Origin: Knufia peltigerae | Lineage: Eukaryota; Ascomycota; Eurotiomycetes; Chaetothyriales; Trichomeriaceae | DNA: 64,000 nucleotides | Direction: 5' to 3' | NCBI GenBank assembly: GCA_030247855.1 | Contig: JAPDRN010000008.1 | Span: 496,001-560,000 of the forward strand | Part shown: one piece after another, positions 54,585 to 64,000 of the stretch | Position numbering within the stretch: the first letter of the stretch is position 1 | How the letters are laid out: every line of letters starts with the position of its first letter | The notes under the pieces: generated by a model | The model's input: only the letters and a program-made list of their open reading frames with translations | The model's database searches: none | What the model was told of the DNA's origin: nothing | Made by a program: the position numbers and the translations under genes

Positions 54585-55949
54585 TGTTAAAAAGAGCTCG
54601 TTCGGTTCTATGCAAACCACCTAAAGAGACATGATATTTTCCGGGATCGTTTGGGTCGCTCGCTACCCAGTGTGGTGCATCTGACGCTGCCATGCGGCGT
54701 TGTTTTCTTATGTTAATCAAATGGAGGTCTTCCAATCTGAAGGTGACTGATGGTATTTTCTGGCACCATTTGTTAATGTGAATGGGTTCGATCGAATTAC
54801 GATATCATCTTTCAGCAGCGATGTATTGATGTGCAATTGTGAAAATAGGTCCAGGCTGCGATGATTTCCTTACTACTATTTCCCAGAGCTTCGAGTCGCG
54901 GTCGAGGATCTGTGTGTGAATTACTAGATCGAGTGTCATGAATTTTGAGGTCCCGCCATGAGAGAGTCATGCGCCTACAGTGAAAGAGATACGGGGGTAT
55001 GAACTACAATAGCTGCCCGTCTTTTGTCAGCTTGCGCAGAGGAAATATATAGTACGAGTATCATCCAAGATGAATAATTATTGTTCAAAACCGGCTTCTC
55101 GATCCGGGCAAAATGTCTTATCTGCGCTGGCCATCAGCTCCAGCACAAGACACTTGATTGAAAAGGTCGAAAATACTCCTAACACACTTCTTCAGCCTTG
55201 TGAAACACGGCGCGAGGCTGTCTCACAAACCCACGTGACCGGCGTTCTATTGGTCGTGGTCAGCCTCAACATCAAACATTCTTAAGCGCGCGTTCATTTT
55301 TGTTTCTCATCTATCTACCAGTCCCTTTCACTCCTTGCCAACAGGTTGATGCGCTTGAAAATGAGGCTTACTATGATACTGGATCAGTATGGAGCTTCCA
55401 ACTTGGCTGCTATGTTTGGGATTCCGCATTGTCCCAGAAATTAGGATCTTGGAAGCGACTTCAAAGATCCAAACAGCCTCAATCAGCCTATCATGAGACT
55501 CTGGCAGCCAATTTTGAGATTTTTGAGTCAGTATACCCAGCTTCGTAGTTGGTGGGTAAGATTTTCAAGATTTGACTGATAAATGCTGATGTTTGTCTCC
55601 TCAAATTGTTTCATCATTTTGGCTGTGGTTTTTTGTTCCCTGAGGTGTCACTCACTTCTATTCATCAGCATTATTTTCCTATTGTCTTTCCTATTGTACT
55701 ACGACCACTTCCAATATGCATCTCAACAATTAATCATTTTTACAGCATCGCGTTTGGGCGTTGAATTTCTCACCATATAGTCGTTTCTGCACCTACGGCC
55801 GGAATCAACTTACACGAGCAATGCCCTCATTTACATGAACATAGTAATCGAATCACCCTAACCTAACCTGAAGGACCCCTTTGAAGTCCCGGGCCCAGCC
55901 ATCCAACTCGAACTTCTCCAACATTTCTTGTGAGCACCACAGTAACGTG
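54585..55949. other. Intergenic region upstream of the large membrane-protein gene
   Basis: 1.36 kb with no recognised gene. Short frames at 55070 and 55300 (plus) lack domains. An in-frame TTG-started extension of the next gene (55881) is ignored in favour of the ATG at 55950. Confidence 0.4.
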
Positions 55950-58900
55950 ATGGTGACCAAGTTCGAGCCATCTAGAATGTCCTCCCAAGCCGTTGATGCT
56001 CAACAAACATATCGAATTCGGCGTGCTCCCTTGCATGACTTACTACCGTCAAGCCCCTCAATTGCGACTTCTCCTATCCCAGCACAAAGTAAAGGATACC
56101 GGGCTCCTGATGATCGATCCTCGCCTTCGTCAACTTTCATATCCAGCATTTCTGACGATGAAAGCAGCTCTTCTAGTGGACCAGACCAATTCTACCTAGA
56201 AAGATACAGTCAAGATGCCCAAAGGGGTCATTCATCCTCCACTACGACACAGCAAAATCCCACTAAGGCCAAGAAGCATGGAACATCGACTTTGAATCTT
56301 GAAAACAAGCGACGTCCAGGGTTGAATATTGTTACAAATTTCTCAAATCCACTGTTGAGATCTCAATACGAAGGGATTGTGGTGGATCAAGTGCAGTCGC
56401 AACGACCCCGAATTGGACAAAGAAACGCCGCTTCTGTGGTGTCTGCAAAAGCCGAACATGTCAATCAAACAACAATCAACTTGGCTTTGGAACACTCTGT
56501 GGCTGCGAACACCGCGGAAACCTGTACTTCAGGTCACGACAGAAACCCTGCTCGTGCTGCATATTCGAAATGGCGAGATTTACAGACAACTCGCAGAAAG
56601 GTTGCCGATGGTGCCAAAAGCGCAACGTCGGTCATCGATCACGATTCTTTGGCCACAGTTGACCTAGACTCTGCACACAGCAAAGACCAGTCGGCTGATG
56701 GAAGCTCTGTTGTCATTGGACTAAGCGTTCCCTCAAATGAAGCAAATACTCACCAGTCGAGAAACGTCGCTAATGATACCATATCGACAAAAACTCCAGA
56801 GACCCCAGCAATTGTCATTACCCCAGCCGAAGATGGAGAATCTTGGAAACCTTCTTTCATGCGCAAAGTGCGACCTTCTTCCAGCATCTATAGTGTGCAC
56901 TCCGGACTCAACGATCCAAGAAGAGAAGCTTTACCTCCAGTACCGGTGGTACCCCAGATCCACAAGAAAGACCGCATGCCTGTCGCAAGAGCTAGTGTAG
57001 TCCAAGGAATCTACGAATCGAAGCCCAATCACGAAGATGATATTGCATATGAGGAAGACAAAGGGACTCGGTACCCCGAGAGTGTTCGGAGAGCCTCTTC
57101 AGGAAGCCAAGAACATATTCTGCCCAAAGAAGATGACAAGGCCAGACATAGATCGCAGGGTTGGTGGAATCTCATGCTCTCGCCAATGCTGTCCAGAAAA
57201 GGGACCATATCGGAGAGGGTCCGAGCCAACGACAGTGAAAGACCGCCGATGCCGCCAATTTCTACCCTCAATGAGGTTGATAAACACTCCTCTGTTTCGT
57301 CTCTTTTCGCAGAATCACCCGAGACGCCCAGACGTCTTGGCCTGGCTAGTCCTAGAGCAAGCATATCTGCCAGGTGGACCTTTTGGGCCAAGTCCCGGGG
57401 AGTGGAGGAGCAGCATCACGACAAAATGGTCGATCCCTCACAACTACAAACAGATAATACCTCTGCACTAGACGCTCAGAGGAACCTTCCCCTCGAGACT
57501 CTCGCCGGAGCTGAAGTGGGACTTGCTGCAGAATATTACCATGCGTGCGCCGTGGAGCAATTAAGTGGTGTCCGTTATTTCGAATGCAATAATCATTCTT
57601 GTACGAAGAGACTGCCACAACTCCACTCAATATTCGAGCACGAAGAGCGAGGCAACCCTACTTCCCACGAAGTTGACGCCGAAAAGTCTTTGAAGGGCAC
57701 CAAACTGGATGGGACTACGGAAAACAGGGTTAAGAGTCTCGCCTCTATACAATCCGAGCCTGAAGAACTCTCCCCAAATGTAAGAGATGCAAATACAGGT
57801 ACTGTGACAAAGGCTAGAGCGATCGGGGCTCCTGCTATTGCCACTTCTGCGGTCATGGAAGCAATCTGCGAGGACGAATCGAGCAGCGCCAGAGAAATGC
57901 AGGATGACATTCAATCTCCACCGGCACAAGTACGCGGTCTTAGTAAAAGGACTACCCGGCAAATTGCCCAATTACCTAGTTCGGTAGCAGTGATGCCGCG
58001 TGAAGTCATTCAAGCAGCAGTGCAGTCGCCCGGCCCAATTTCGCCAGCCACGCAGCAAGCCATGAGATCTCAAGGAGACGTACCTATGTCAGAGATCAGC
58101 CACCCATCAAACTCACATGCAATTCGGTCGCTAGAGCAAACGAGAAAACCGGCCGAGAATCAAACGTGGGATCAAACACAACCAGCATCGGTGACAGTAC
58201 ACCATCATACCACTTATTCAGAGCGATTTGTACCTGCACCTGCACCTGCACCGTTTCTGTACGAGGCAAGGAAGAGCCCTGAAGTCCATGCCATGCCTGC
58301 AACGCTAAACCGAGATATGAGTGAATCGACTTCGCAGAAGCCAGCATCGACCAAGCGCCGTAACAGCGACGTGTCAAAGAAACCCGGGGTGTTTGCCAAA
58401 ATCAAATCCTTATTCAAGAAGGGAGAGAAAATCGAGGCAGACTCAAAGTCCAAGAAGCGAAAATGGACTCTCATTGTGGCGGTTCCTTTGCTATTGATTG
58501 TGATAGCCTGCATTCTTCTTGCCACCTTGCTCACTCGTCATGGGGACGGCACTCCTGTTCAGAGCCAGTGGCTCAACTTGACAGGATATCCTCCCATCCC
58601 GACAGGTATCTCTACCATCGCGATGCCCGACGCCGTCCTGGAGCAACCTCGGTGTGTAGCACCCACCACGATGTGGAGCTGCGCACTGCCGAAAGAAGAT
58701 CAGGCTGAGATAGCGCCGAACAATCCAGATCAGCCAAACTTCCGCTTCGAGATCACATTCAAAAATGGCACGGTGCCAGCCAACATGACGATTCCTGTGA
58801 AAGACCTAAGGAAGAGATCAGAAGACCTTGGCCGTCGAGCAAGTGACCCATTCACGAATGATCTCTTCGACCCGAACCCGACGGCCCCCAGTCGAGCAGA

Positions 58901-59768
58901 TCAGATATTCATGGGTAATACGACCGACAACATCACCGAGCCTTTCCAGGGTGAAGGGACTCCATTTTTTATGACGTTCCTCCCAGTGTTTCCTCTCGAC
59001 CCGTTTAATTCGACCCAGAGCGCTTTCACAAGTTCCAAACTGCTCTCGAGCCGAGACGGTAACAATTCAAACATCATCCCTGCACCGGACGTACTCGACG
59101 ATGGAAGCGCAGCTCCAGCCAACCTACTTCCGACGTCACCGTACCCTACGTCCCAGCCGATCAAACTGTACAACCGCGGACAGCAGGACGAGCACTTTGG
59201 CTTCTACATGTACTACGACAAGGCGATTTTCTTGCGCTCGACTGCAGCACTCAACACGTCAGGCTTCTCTGTCAATGACGGGATCGACCCGGCCGACCAA
59301 AATGGCGGATGTACACGAGACCAGTCGCGTTTACGGTGCACCTTGAGTCAGACTCGATTCTTGGTGAGGATTTGGACGAACCCTGCGTTCGGTGGAGCGC
59401 TGCTCAGCCCGACCACATCGAACAACAACTCGGGGCCTGGAAACTCTTCGGCCACCGACTTCAATCGTCCTGGGTCGTTTCCCTACCCGACGACAATCCG
59501 TCTCGACCGGCATGGGGGAAACATCAACAAGAAGGCCGTGTATTGCTATGGCGTGGACGATCTGCAGGTCATTCAGGACGGCGTCAAGGGCATTGTGCCG
59601 GAGCTGAGGGGCGTCGGCGGACACTTGATCAACCCTGCACCTCCCTTGGTGGAGGAGGGAGGAGCGGGAGGTGGAAATCCGACCGCCGATGACGATTTTG
59701 ACCCTGAAGCGGGCGGCATCGACGGTGGTACGGGTGGGTGTGAATGTGTTTGGCAGAATTGGAGTTGA
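55950..59768 (+). CDS. Large single-pass membrane protein with disordered cytosolic part
   Basis: One uninterrupted frame gives 1,272 aa from MVTKFEPSRM. Residues 1 to about 830 are hydrophilic and Ser/Pro-rich, with patches such as SSISDDESSSSSGPD and PAPAPAPF (a tandem CCTGCA repeat). A basic stretch (KIKSLFKKGEKIEADSKSKK) precedes one membrane helix, WTLIVAVPLLLIVIACILL, at about 836-860. The C-terminal 410 residues have many N-x-S/T sites (for example NNSGPGNSS), so they are probably lumenal or extracellular. I know similar fungus-specific proteins, sometimes annotated as glycoprotease family, but see no protease active site. Function unknown. Confidence 0.82.
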   Translation: MVTKFEPSRMSSQAVDAQQTYRIRRAPLHDLLPSSPSIATSPIPAQSKGYRAPDDRSSPSSTFISSISDDESSSSSGPDQFYLERYSQDAQRGHSSSTTTQQNPTKAKKHGTSTLNLENKRRPGLNIVTNFSNPLLRSQYEGIVVDQVQSQRPRIGQRNAASVVSAKAEHVNQTTINLALEHSVAANTAETCTSGHDRNPARAAYSKWRDLQTTRRKVADGAKSATSVIDHDSLATVDLDSAHSKDQSADGSSVVIGLSVPSNEANTHQSRNVANDTISTKTPETPAIVITPAEDGESWKPSFMRKVRPSSSIYSVHSGLNDPRREALPPVPVVPQIHKKDRMPVARASVVQGIYESKPNHEDDIAYEEDKGTRYPESVRRASSGSQEHILPKEDDKARHRSQGWWNLMLSPMLSRKGTISERVRANDSERPPMPPISTLNEVDKHSSVSSLFAESPETPRRLGLASPRASISARWTFWAKSRGVEEQHHDKMVDPSQLQTDNTSALDAQRNLPLETLAGAEVGLAAEYYHACAVEQLSGVRYFECNNHSCTKRLPQLHSIFEHEERGNPTSHEVDAEKSLKGTKLDGTTENRVKSLASIQSEPEELSPNVRDANTGTVTKARAIGAPAIATSAVMEAICEDESSSAREMQDDIQSPPAQVRGLSKRTTRQIAQLPSSVAVMPREVIQAAVQSPGPISPATQQAMRSQGDVPMSEISHPSNSHAIRSLEQTRKPAENQTWDQTQPASVTVHHHTTYSERFVPAPAPAPFLYEARKSPEVHAMPATLNRDMSESTSQKPASTKRRNSDVSKKPGVFAKIKSLFKKGEKIEADSKSKKRKWTLIVAVPLLLIVIACILLATLLTRHGDGTPVQSQWLNLTGYPPIPTGISTIAMPDAVLEQPRCVAPTTMWSCALPKEDQAEIAPNNPDQPNFRFEITFKNGTVPANMTIPVKDLRKRSEDLGRRASDPFTNDLFDPNPTAPSRADQIFMGNTTDNITEPFQGEGTPFFMTFLPVFPLDPFNSTQSAFTSSKLLSSRDGNNSNIIPAPDVLDDGSAAPANLLPTSPYPTSQPIKLYNRGQQDEHFGFYMYYDKAIFLRSTAALNTSGFSVNDGIDPADQNGGCTRDQSRLRCTLSQTRFLVRIWTNPAFGGALLSPTTSNNNSGPGNSSATDFNRPGSFPYPTTIRLDRHGGNINKKAVYCYGVDDLQVIQDGVKGIVPELRGVGGHLINPAPPLVEEGGAGGGNPTADDDFDPEAGGIDGGTGGCECVWQNWS

Positions 59769-60745
59769 AAACGGCAAACAACAAGGACACGATTTTGGGT
59801 ATGTAACGAAAACGGGCGGTAATCGGCTATATTCTGATTGTGGGTGTTTTTTTTTGGTTTTACTTGGGAGGGCATGGGCAACATAAAAATAACCTAATCA
59901 GGGATTCTTTTGTTGGGAGAGGGAGGGAGAGTCAGAACTCTGGAAGTTCTTTTCCAAAAGCATGGGGGACCAAAATCAACAAATACATGGTAATTTCGTA
60001 CTGGAATGGTTTCAAATTGAACATGAAGGTGGTGAGTTGAGATCGAGTCGAGGGAAGCTGTGACGCGCGGCGATTCTGCGTGTGAAAGATTTACCCAGGA
60101 AAGTAGCCCAGAAAAAAAAACAAGGAATCAATCAACCCGTGTACGTGGTTTAAAAAGTGACCAATAGATTATAAAGGCACAGCAACAGGTTTTTGAATCT
60201 CAATCATGTCAAAAGTCAATGTTCCATGTTACATAGGATGAGTACGCACATGCATGTTGTGTATGTCCTCGTACATCTTCATCAAAGTGGTGGTGGACCA
60301 TGATATTCTGTGTTTGTAGTATTAGGACAATAGTGACGTAGTTTCGTTCCGGGACAAATACACCGTCCCGGACGGAGTACAATACCTACAAATGATACAT
60401 TGCATCACTCGACCCTTTTTTTTTGTTTGTGAAAACCCTTGATTACGCAAGTCGGTCGGTTTTCTACGGCTCAAACACAAGGGAGAGAAAGAGGGAGAGA
60501 GAGAGCGAGAGAAAAGAGAGATTAGAGGTGATTTTCTTCTTCCTCTCATCAAGAAAAGTTGTTTTGCTTTTAAAAAATTATTCTGTCCTCGCTTGTACTG
60601 GTCGTGAGCGCATTATCAAAGCTAGAAACTCAACAGTTCCATACCTTGAACACCTCACCTCATCAAAACATCCATCACCCTGTGATCACATCTTTGGGGA
60701 CACAAAACAAAGACCACAAACTCCAAAATACGAAAACAACCAAAA
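59769..60745. other. Intergenic region with purine-rich tract
   Basis: 977 bp without a gene. A GA-rich tract at about 60480-60523 and an A/C-rich leader (60640-60745) precede the decarboxylase start. No other feature seen. Confidence 0.4.
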
Positions 60746-62194
60746 ATGAAACACGAAAAGAACATTCCTGCAGAGCATCACACGCACAGGCAAGTACTTA
60801 CCTCCCTCACTACCCCAGGGTACCTACCTGGACCTGCCGCCCACTCGCCAGAACAGAGTGGACAGTAATGACTTGACTTGACTCCAAAAAGGATCGGCGA
60901 ATGGCTCCCTCACGATCACCGGGCTCACAAGGAATGGTTGGCGGGGGTGATTGACCACGTCGACCGGAACCCGACGGACCTACACCCCGTGGTGCAAGAG
61001 TTCCAGGACCTGATCGAGAACAACACGCGGGTCTGGCTCTTGTTTTCGTCCATGTTCGAACAGATCCCCAACAAGGAGCCGTACAGGACGGACCCCCGCG
61101 GGCGGGAGGCGGGCCAACCGACCATCCGAGACCACGTCCACATGCTGAGGGTCATCAACCACCTCTTGACCACGGCGCCGTCGTGGAACGACAAGTCCGA
61201 ACGGGTCGGCCTGGTGGGACTCCCCTTCAACGCCCTCTTCGACTGGCCCATGGGCACCAAGAGCGGGTTCGCCGTCTTCCTGGACCCGGAGGTGAATGTC
61301 ATGTTGAAGAAGGTGCTGAACGCGTGGGCCGACTTTTTGGGTTCCCCGGACTCGGCGTACGTGTTGGAAAAGGACACAAAGGGGAGCTGGTTCAGTCCCC
61401 ACGGGCACGACGAGCTCCAGTACACGGCCAACGTGGGCAGGACGGACTACAAGTTCGAGGAGATGTTCCAGTGCGACCCGTCGGATCCCCACATGGGCTA
61501 CACGTCGTGGGACCATTTCTTCACGAGGCTCTTCAAGGAAGGCGTCCGGCCGGTGGCCAGTCCCGACGACGGCGCCGTCATCGCCAACGCGTGCGAGTCA
61601 AAGACGTTCAACGTCGCGAGGGACGTCAAGCGTCGCGACAAGTTTTGGCTCAAGGGTCAGCCGTACTCGGTCGTGGACATGTTGGCGCGGGACCCCCTGG
61701 CGGAGCGGTTCGTCGGGGGCACCGTCTACCAGGCCTTTCTGAGCGCGCTGAGTTACCACCGCTGGCACGCGCCCGTGTCCGGCAAACTCGTCAAGGCGTA
61801 CGTCGTCGACGGGACCTACTACTCGGAGCCGCTGTTCGAGGACTTTGGACCCGGCGGTCGGTCGGCCGACCCCGAGGGCCAGGTGACGAGCCAGGGATAC
61901 TTGACCGCCACGGCGACGAGGGCCGTCATGTTCTTCGAGGCGGACAACCCCGACATTGGGCTGATGGCGTTTTTGGGCGTCGGCATGTGTGAGGTGTCGA
62001 CCTGCGACGTGACGGTCGAGGAAGGTCAGCACGTCGACAAGGGGGACGAGATTGGCATGTTTCATTTCGGGGGTTCCACGCATTGTCTGCTGTTCAGAAA
62101 GGGTGTCGAGCTGGATGGGTTTCCCGGATTACAGCCTGAACATAATGTCGCTGTCAGGAGTGAATTGGCCCGTGTGAGAACAAAGTCGAAGTAG
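60746..62194 (+). CDS. Phosphatidylserine-decarboxylase-family decarboxylase (PsiD-type)
   Basis: Exons 60746-60789 and 60892-62194 give 448 aa from MKHEKNIPAEHH. The first intron has a textbook GC donor (CAG|GCAAGT) and joins HR to IGEWLPHD. The N-terminal half (RVWLLFSSMFEQIP, YTSWDHFFTRLFKEG) is the domain found ahead of the decarboxylase in soluble fungal members. SALSYHRWHAPVSG is the conserved PSD core. EISTC-like EVSTCDVTV and MFHFGGSTHCL follow, the latter being the GGS self-cleavage site that makes the pyruvoyl group. Soluble relatives decarboxylate amino acids (L-tryptophan in PsiD) rather than phospholipid. The substrate here is unknown. Confidence 0.9.
60790..60891 (+). other. GC-AG intron of the PSD-family gene
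   Basis: A 102-nt intron with donor GCAAGT directly after CAG and acceptor AAAAAG. Splicing restores the frame between the ATG at 60746 and the decarboxylase domain. The frame from 60878 alone lacks an ATG, having only TTG. Confidence 0.75.
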
Positions 62195-63258
62195 AAAACA
62201 AAATCATGTCCGAAGGTAGTCCATACTCGCTACCAGAGTGCCAAAACGTTTTGCCCATATTTGAAGAGGTTGCATGTACTGTAAGATGGAAATCACTCAA
62301 AACTCGTCATAACGTTGCTACTTTAAATCAAAAAGGCTGTCTAACCTATCTTGGAACCTCCCCAATACCAAAATATCTCGCCCTTTTGAAACCCCCTAAC
62401 AGAATCTTCCGCTGTTGCCGCGATGCCCAATCGAGACATTCTCATGACTACAAGTTATTGTTCCGCAGCCACTCATTGTATTTCTCTCGCGTAAACCGGG
62501 AGAGAGAAGGACAGCGGCAGCTCATTTTCCACTTCTTGTATTACCGAGTACTTGTATTCCCTACGATATTACTATGGGCAATTCTCAAGGTCAGCGGAGA
62601 TACTGAGATCTTGTTACTCCCCTTGCCAACTCGTTACCCGCGTTCCATTACCGCATCCAAATTCCCAAATGTCTTTTTGATTTTGAGTATATATACATCC
62701 CTTCTCCGGGGGAGGGGCTTTTCCCATTTAACCTGAAGAAAAATACATAACATTATTAACATTAGCTGGCTTCTTCTTTTTTCCTTTTCCGGCCTTCTTC
62801 CTTTTTCATCTTTTTGTTGCTGTCCAAATTTGTGGAAATGATGGTAAATCCATGATCTCCCGTCCGCAGAATGGCATCGTGTGGCAAGTTGATGGACCTC
62901 AGAGCTAACAACGGGCAAAAATCATACCTTTTCGTCGTGTAACGATCATTGTGTACGGACCTTGACACCCACGTCACAACAAAATTGAACATCATCTCGC
63001 TGCTATGTTGCGTGTATAATAGCAGCAAAACAGCAAAACAGCAAAAAACCCTAACCGAAGCACCATCGTTTAGCCGCGCACTTCACACTCGACATTTACA
63101 TGTTACATATAATGCTCGTCGCCGCCAGAGTATAACACGTATCTCAACCACACACAATCACAACCACCGTCGCTCCTCCTCTGGTGGTCTACTGTCTCTA
63201 CCACACCATAAACACCGAAACCCAAAAGACGTGATCGGACACCGACCTTCGCTCCACC
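62195..63258. other. Divergent-free intergenic region
   Basis: 1.06 kb between the decarboxylase 3' end and the HPP start. A pyrimidine-rich tract lies at 62768-62818. No domain was found in the frames at 62206 and 62949. Confidence 0.4.
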
Positions 63259-64000
63259 ATGCCTCTCATAAACCCAGCACGACTGTTTCGGGTCCATCGA
63301 GACCCCCCAAAACCACGACGACCGTTCGACATAGACAATTACCTCAACCCTTTTATCCCGCAGAACCCGTTGCGCTTCTTCCCGTCATGGTTCTCTCACT
63401 GGTTCGGGTACCGTGCGCCGCGCGCCTCCTCGGCGGGCCAGAAACCTCCCCAACCTCACTCGCCGTTCCACACACTGTCACTGTACCTTTCCGTCATGCT
63501 CGGGGCGTTCTGTGGGGTGGCCATCATCGAAAACGTGTTTTTGGCCCTGCCCACGCTGTCGGGCCACGCCGCGCCCATCATCATAGCCTCGTTCGGCGCC
63601 GCCGCGATCCTGGAGTATAACACGATAGAATCGCCCCTCGCCCAGCCCCGGAATCTGGTGGTGGGTCATTTCCTCTCCGCCGTGGTGGCGGTGGGCATCA
63701 CCAAACTCTTCGAGCACCTGCCCCCCGACCGGTTCGAGGAGCTGAGGTGGCTCGCGGGCGCCCTGGCCGTGGGGGCCGCCAGCGCGGTCATGAGTCTGAC
63801 AAAGACGGTCCACCCTCCGGCCGGGGCGACGGCCCTCTTGGCTGCGACCAACGTCGAGATCCAAGAGCTCGGGTGGTGGTTGTTGCCGCTGGTGCTGCTC
63901 GCGGCGATGCTCATGCTCGCCAGTGCGTTGTTGTTGAACAACGTCTTTGACCGTCGTTTCCCCGTCTACTGGTGGACCCCTGTCGATCTGAGCGCTCTGA
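63259..64000 (+). CDS. HPP-family integral membrane protein (runs off the window)
   Basis: The frame starts MPLINPARLFRVHRD and stays open to the last base, so the 3' end lies outside the window. After about 80 polar residues come membrane segments: LSVMLGAFCGVAIIENVF, PIIIASFGAAAILEY, VGHFLSAVVAVGITKLF, AGALAVGAASAVM and WWLLPLVLLAAMLMLASALL. Family motifs are FGAAAILEYNTIESPLAQPR and the HPP motif in VHPPAGATALLA. HPP proteins are four- to five-helix membrane proteins; some bacterial and plastid members transport nitrite. The high GC of the coding part matches the neighbouring decarboxylase gene. Confidence 0.88.
   Translation, partial: MPLINPARLFRVHRDPPKPRRPFDIDNYLNPFIPQNPLRFFPSWFSHWFGYRAPRASSAGQKPPQPHSPFHTLSLYLSVMLGAFCGVAIIENVFLALPTLSGHAAPIIIASFGAAAILEYNTIESPLAQPRNLVVGHFLSAVVAVGITKLFEHLPPDRFEELRWLAGALAVGAASAVMSLTKTVHPPAGATALLAATNVEIQELGWWLLPLVLLAAMLMLASALLLNNVFDRRFPVYWWTPVDLSAL

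Noticed and set aside
61183..61992. A 269-codon plus-strand frame inside the decarboxylase gene
   Set aside because: It is an out-of-frame reading of the PSD-family exon, rich in Gly and Arg, with no family resemblance.

Overview
The window is genomic DNA of a filamentous ascomycete (Pezizomycotina). Protein-coding genes are broken by short introns of about 50-70 nt with GT-AG (occasionally GC-AG) ends. Gene families are typically fungal (HSL-type esterase, Vwaint/Vint protein, bHLH factor, PSD-family decarboxylase, HPP protein). A Chaetothyriales-like or other Eurotiomycete source is possible, but that is only an impression. No rRNA, tRNA, CRISPR or complete transposon was seen.

Region 1 (about 0.6-44 kb) is a dense catabolic gene cluster with about 25 genes on both strands. 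It holds two Baeyer-Villiger-type flavin monooxygenases and a P450. It has two unrelated lactonase-type hydrolases (a paraoxonase-like beta-propeller and a metallo-beta-lactamase), an HSL-type esterase and an amidohydrolase. Its oxidoreductases are six SDR-superfamily genes plus one SDR remnant, a zinc alcohol dehydrogenase and an aldehyde dehydrogenase. A beta-oxidation set follows: enoyl-CoA hydratase, a shortened Fox2-like double dehydrogenase, a 3-ketoacyl-CoA thiolase, a thiolase-like TLP1/SCP-x protein and an NMO-family flavoprotein. Two MFS transporters and small VOC, SRPBCC and lipocalin-like proteins complete it.

A coherent reading is: uptake by MFS; hydroxylation (P450) and oxidation to a ketone (SDR/ADH); ring expansion to a lactone (BVMOs); lactone opening (PON-like and MBL enzymes, esterase); aldehyde oxidation (ALDH); then CoA-ester degradation. 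Five of the CoA-type enzymes carry recognisable peroxisomal signals (SKL, CKL, ARL, PKL and a PTS2 nonapeptide), so the last stage is probably peroxisomal. The substrate is not determined by the sequence; an alicyclic, terpenoid or steroid-like compound fits best. No acyl-CoA ligase, acyl-CoA dehydrogenase or Zn2Cys6 regulator was found in the window.

Nearly every promoter in the cluster carries the palindrome CCGCGG, the Far-box core CCTCGG/CCGAGG, or both, which suggests shared control.

Region 2 (44-64 kb) is looser and looks like ordinary chromosome: a VWA-Hint (Vwaint/Vint) protein, a 5.4-kb gene-poor stretch, a bHLH transcription factor, a 1,272-aa single-pass membrane protein, a PSD-family (PsiD-type) decarboxylase with a clear GC-AG intron, and an HPP membrane protein running off the right edge.
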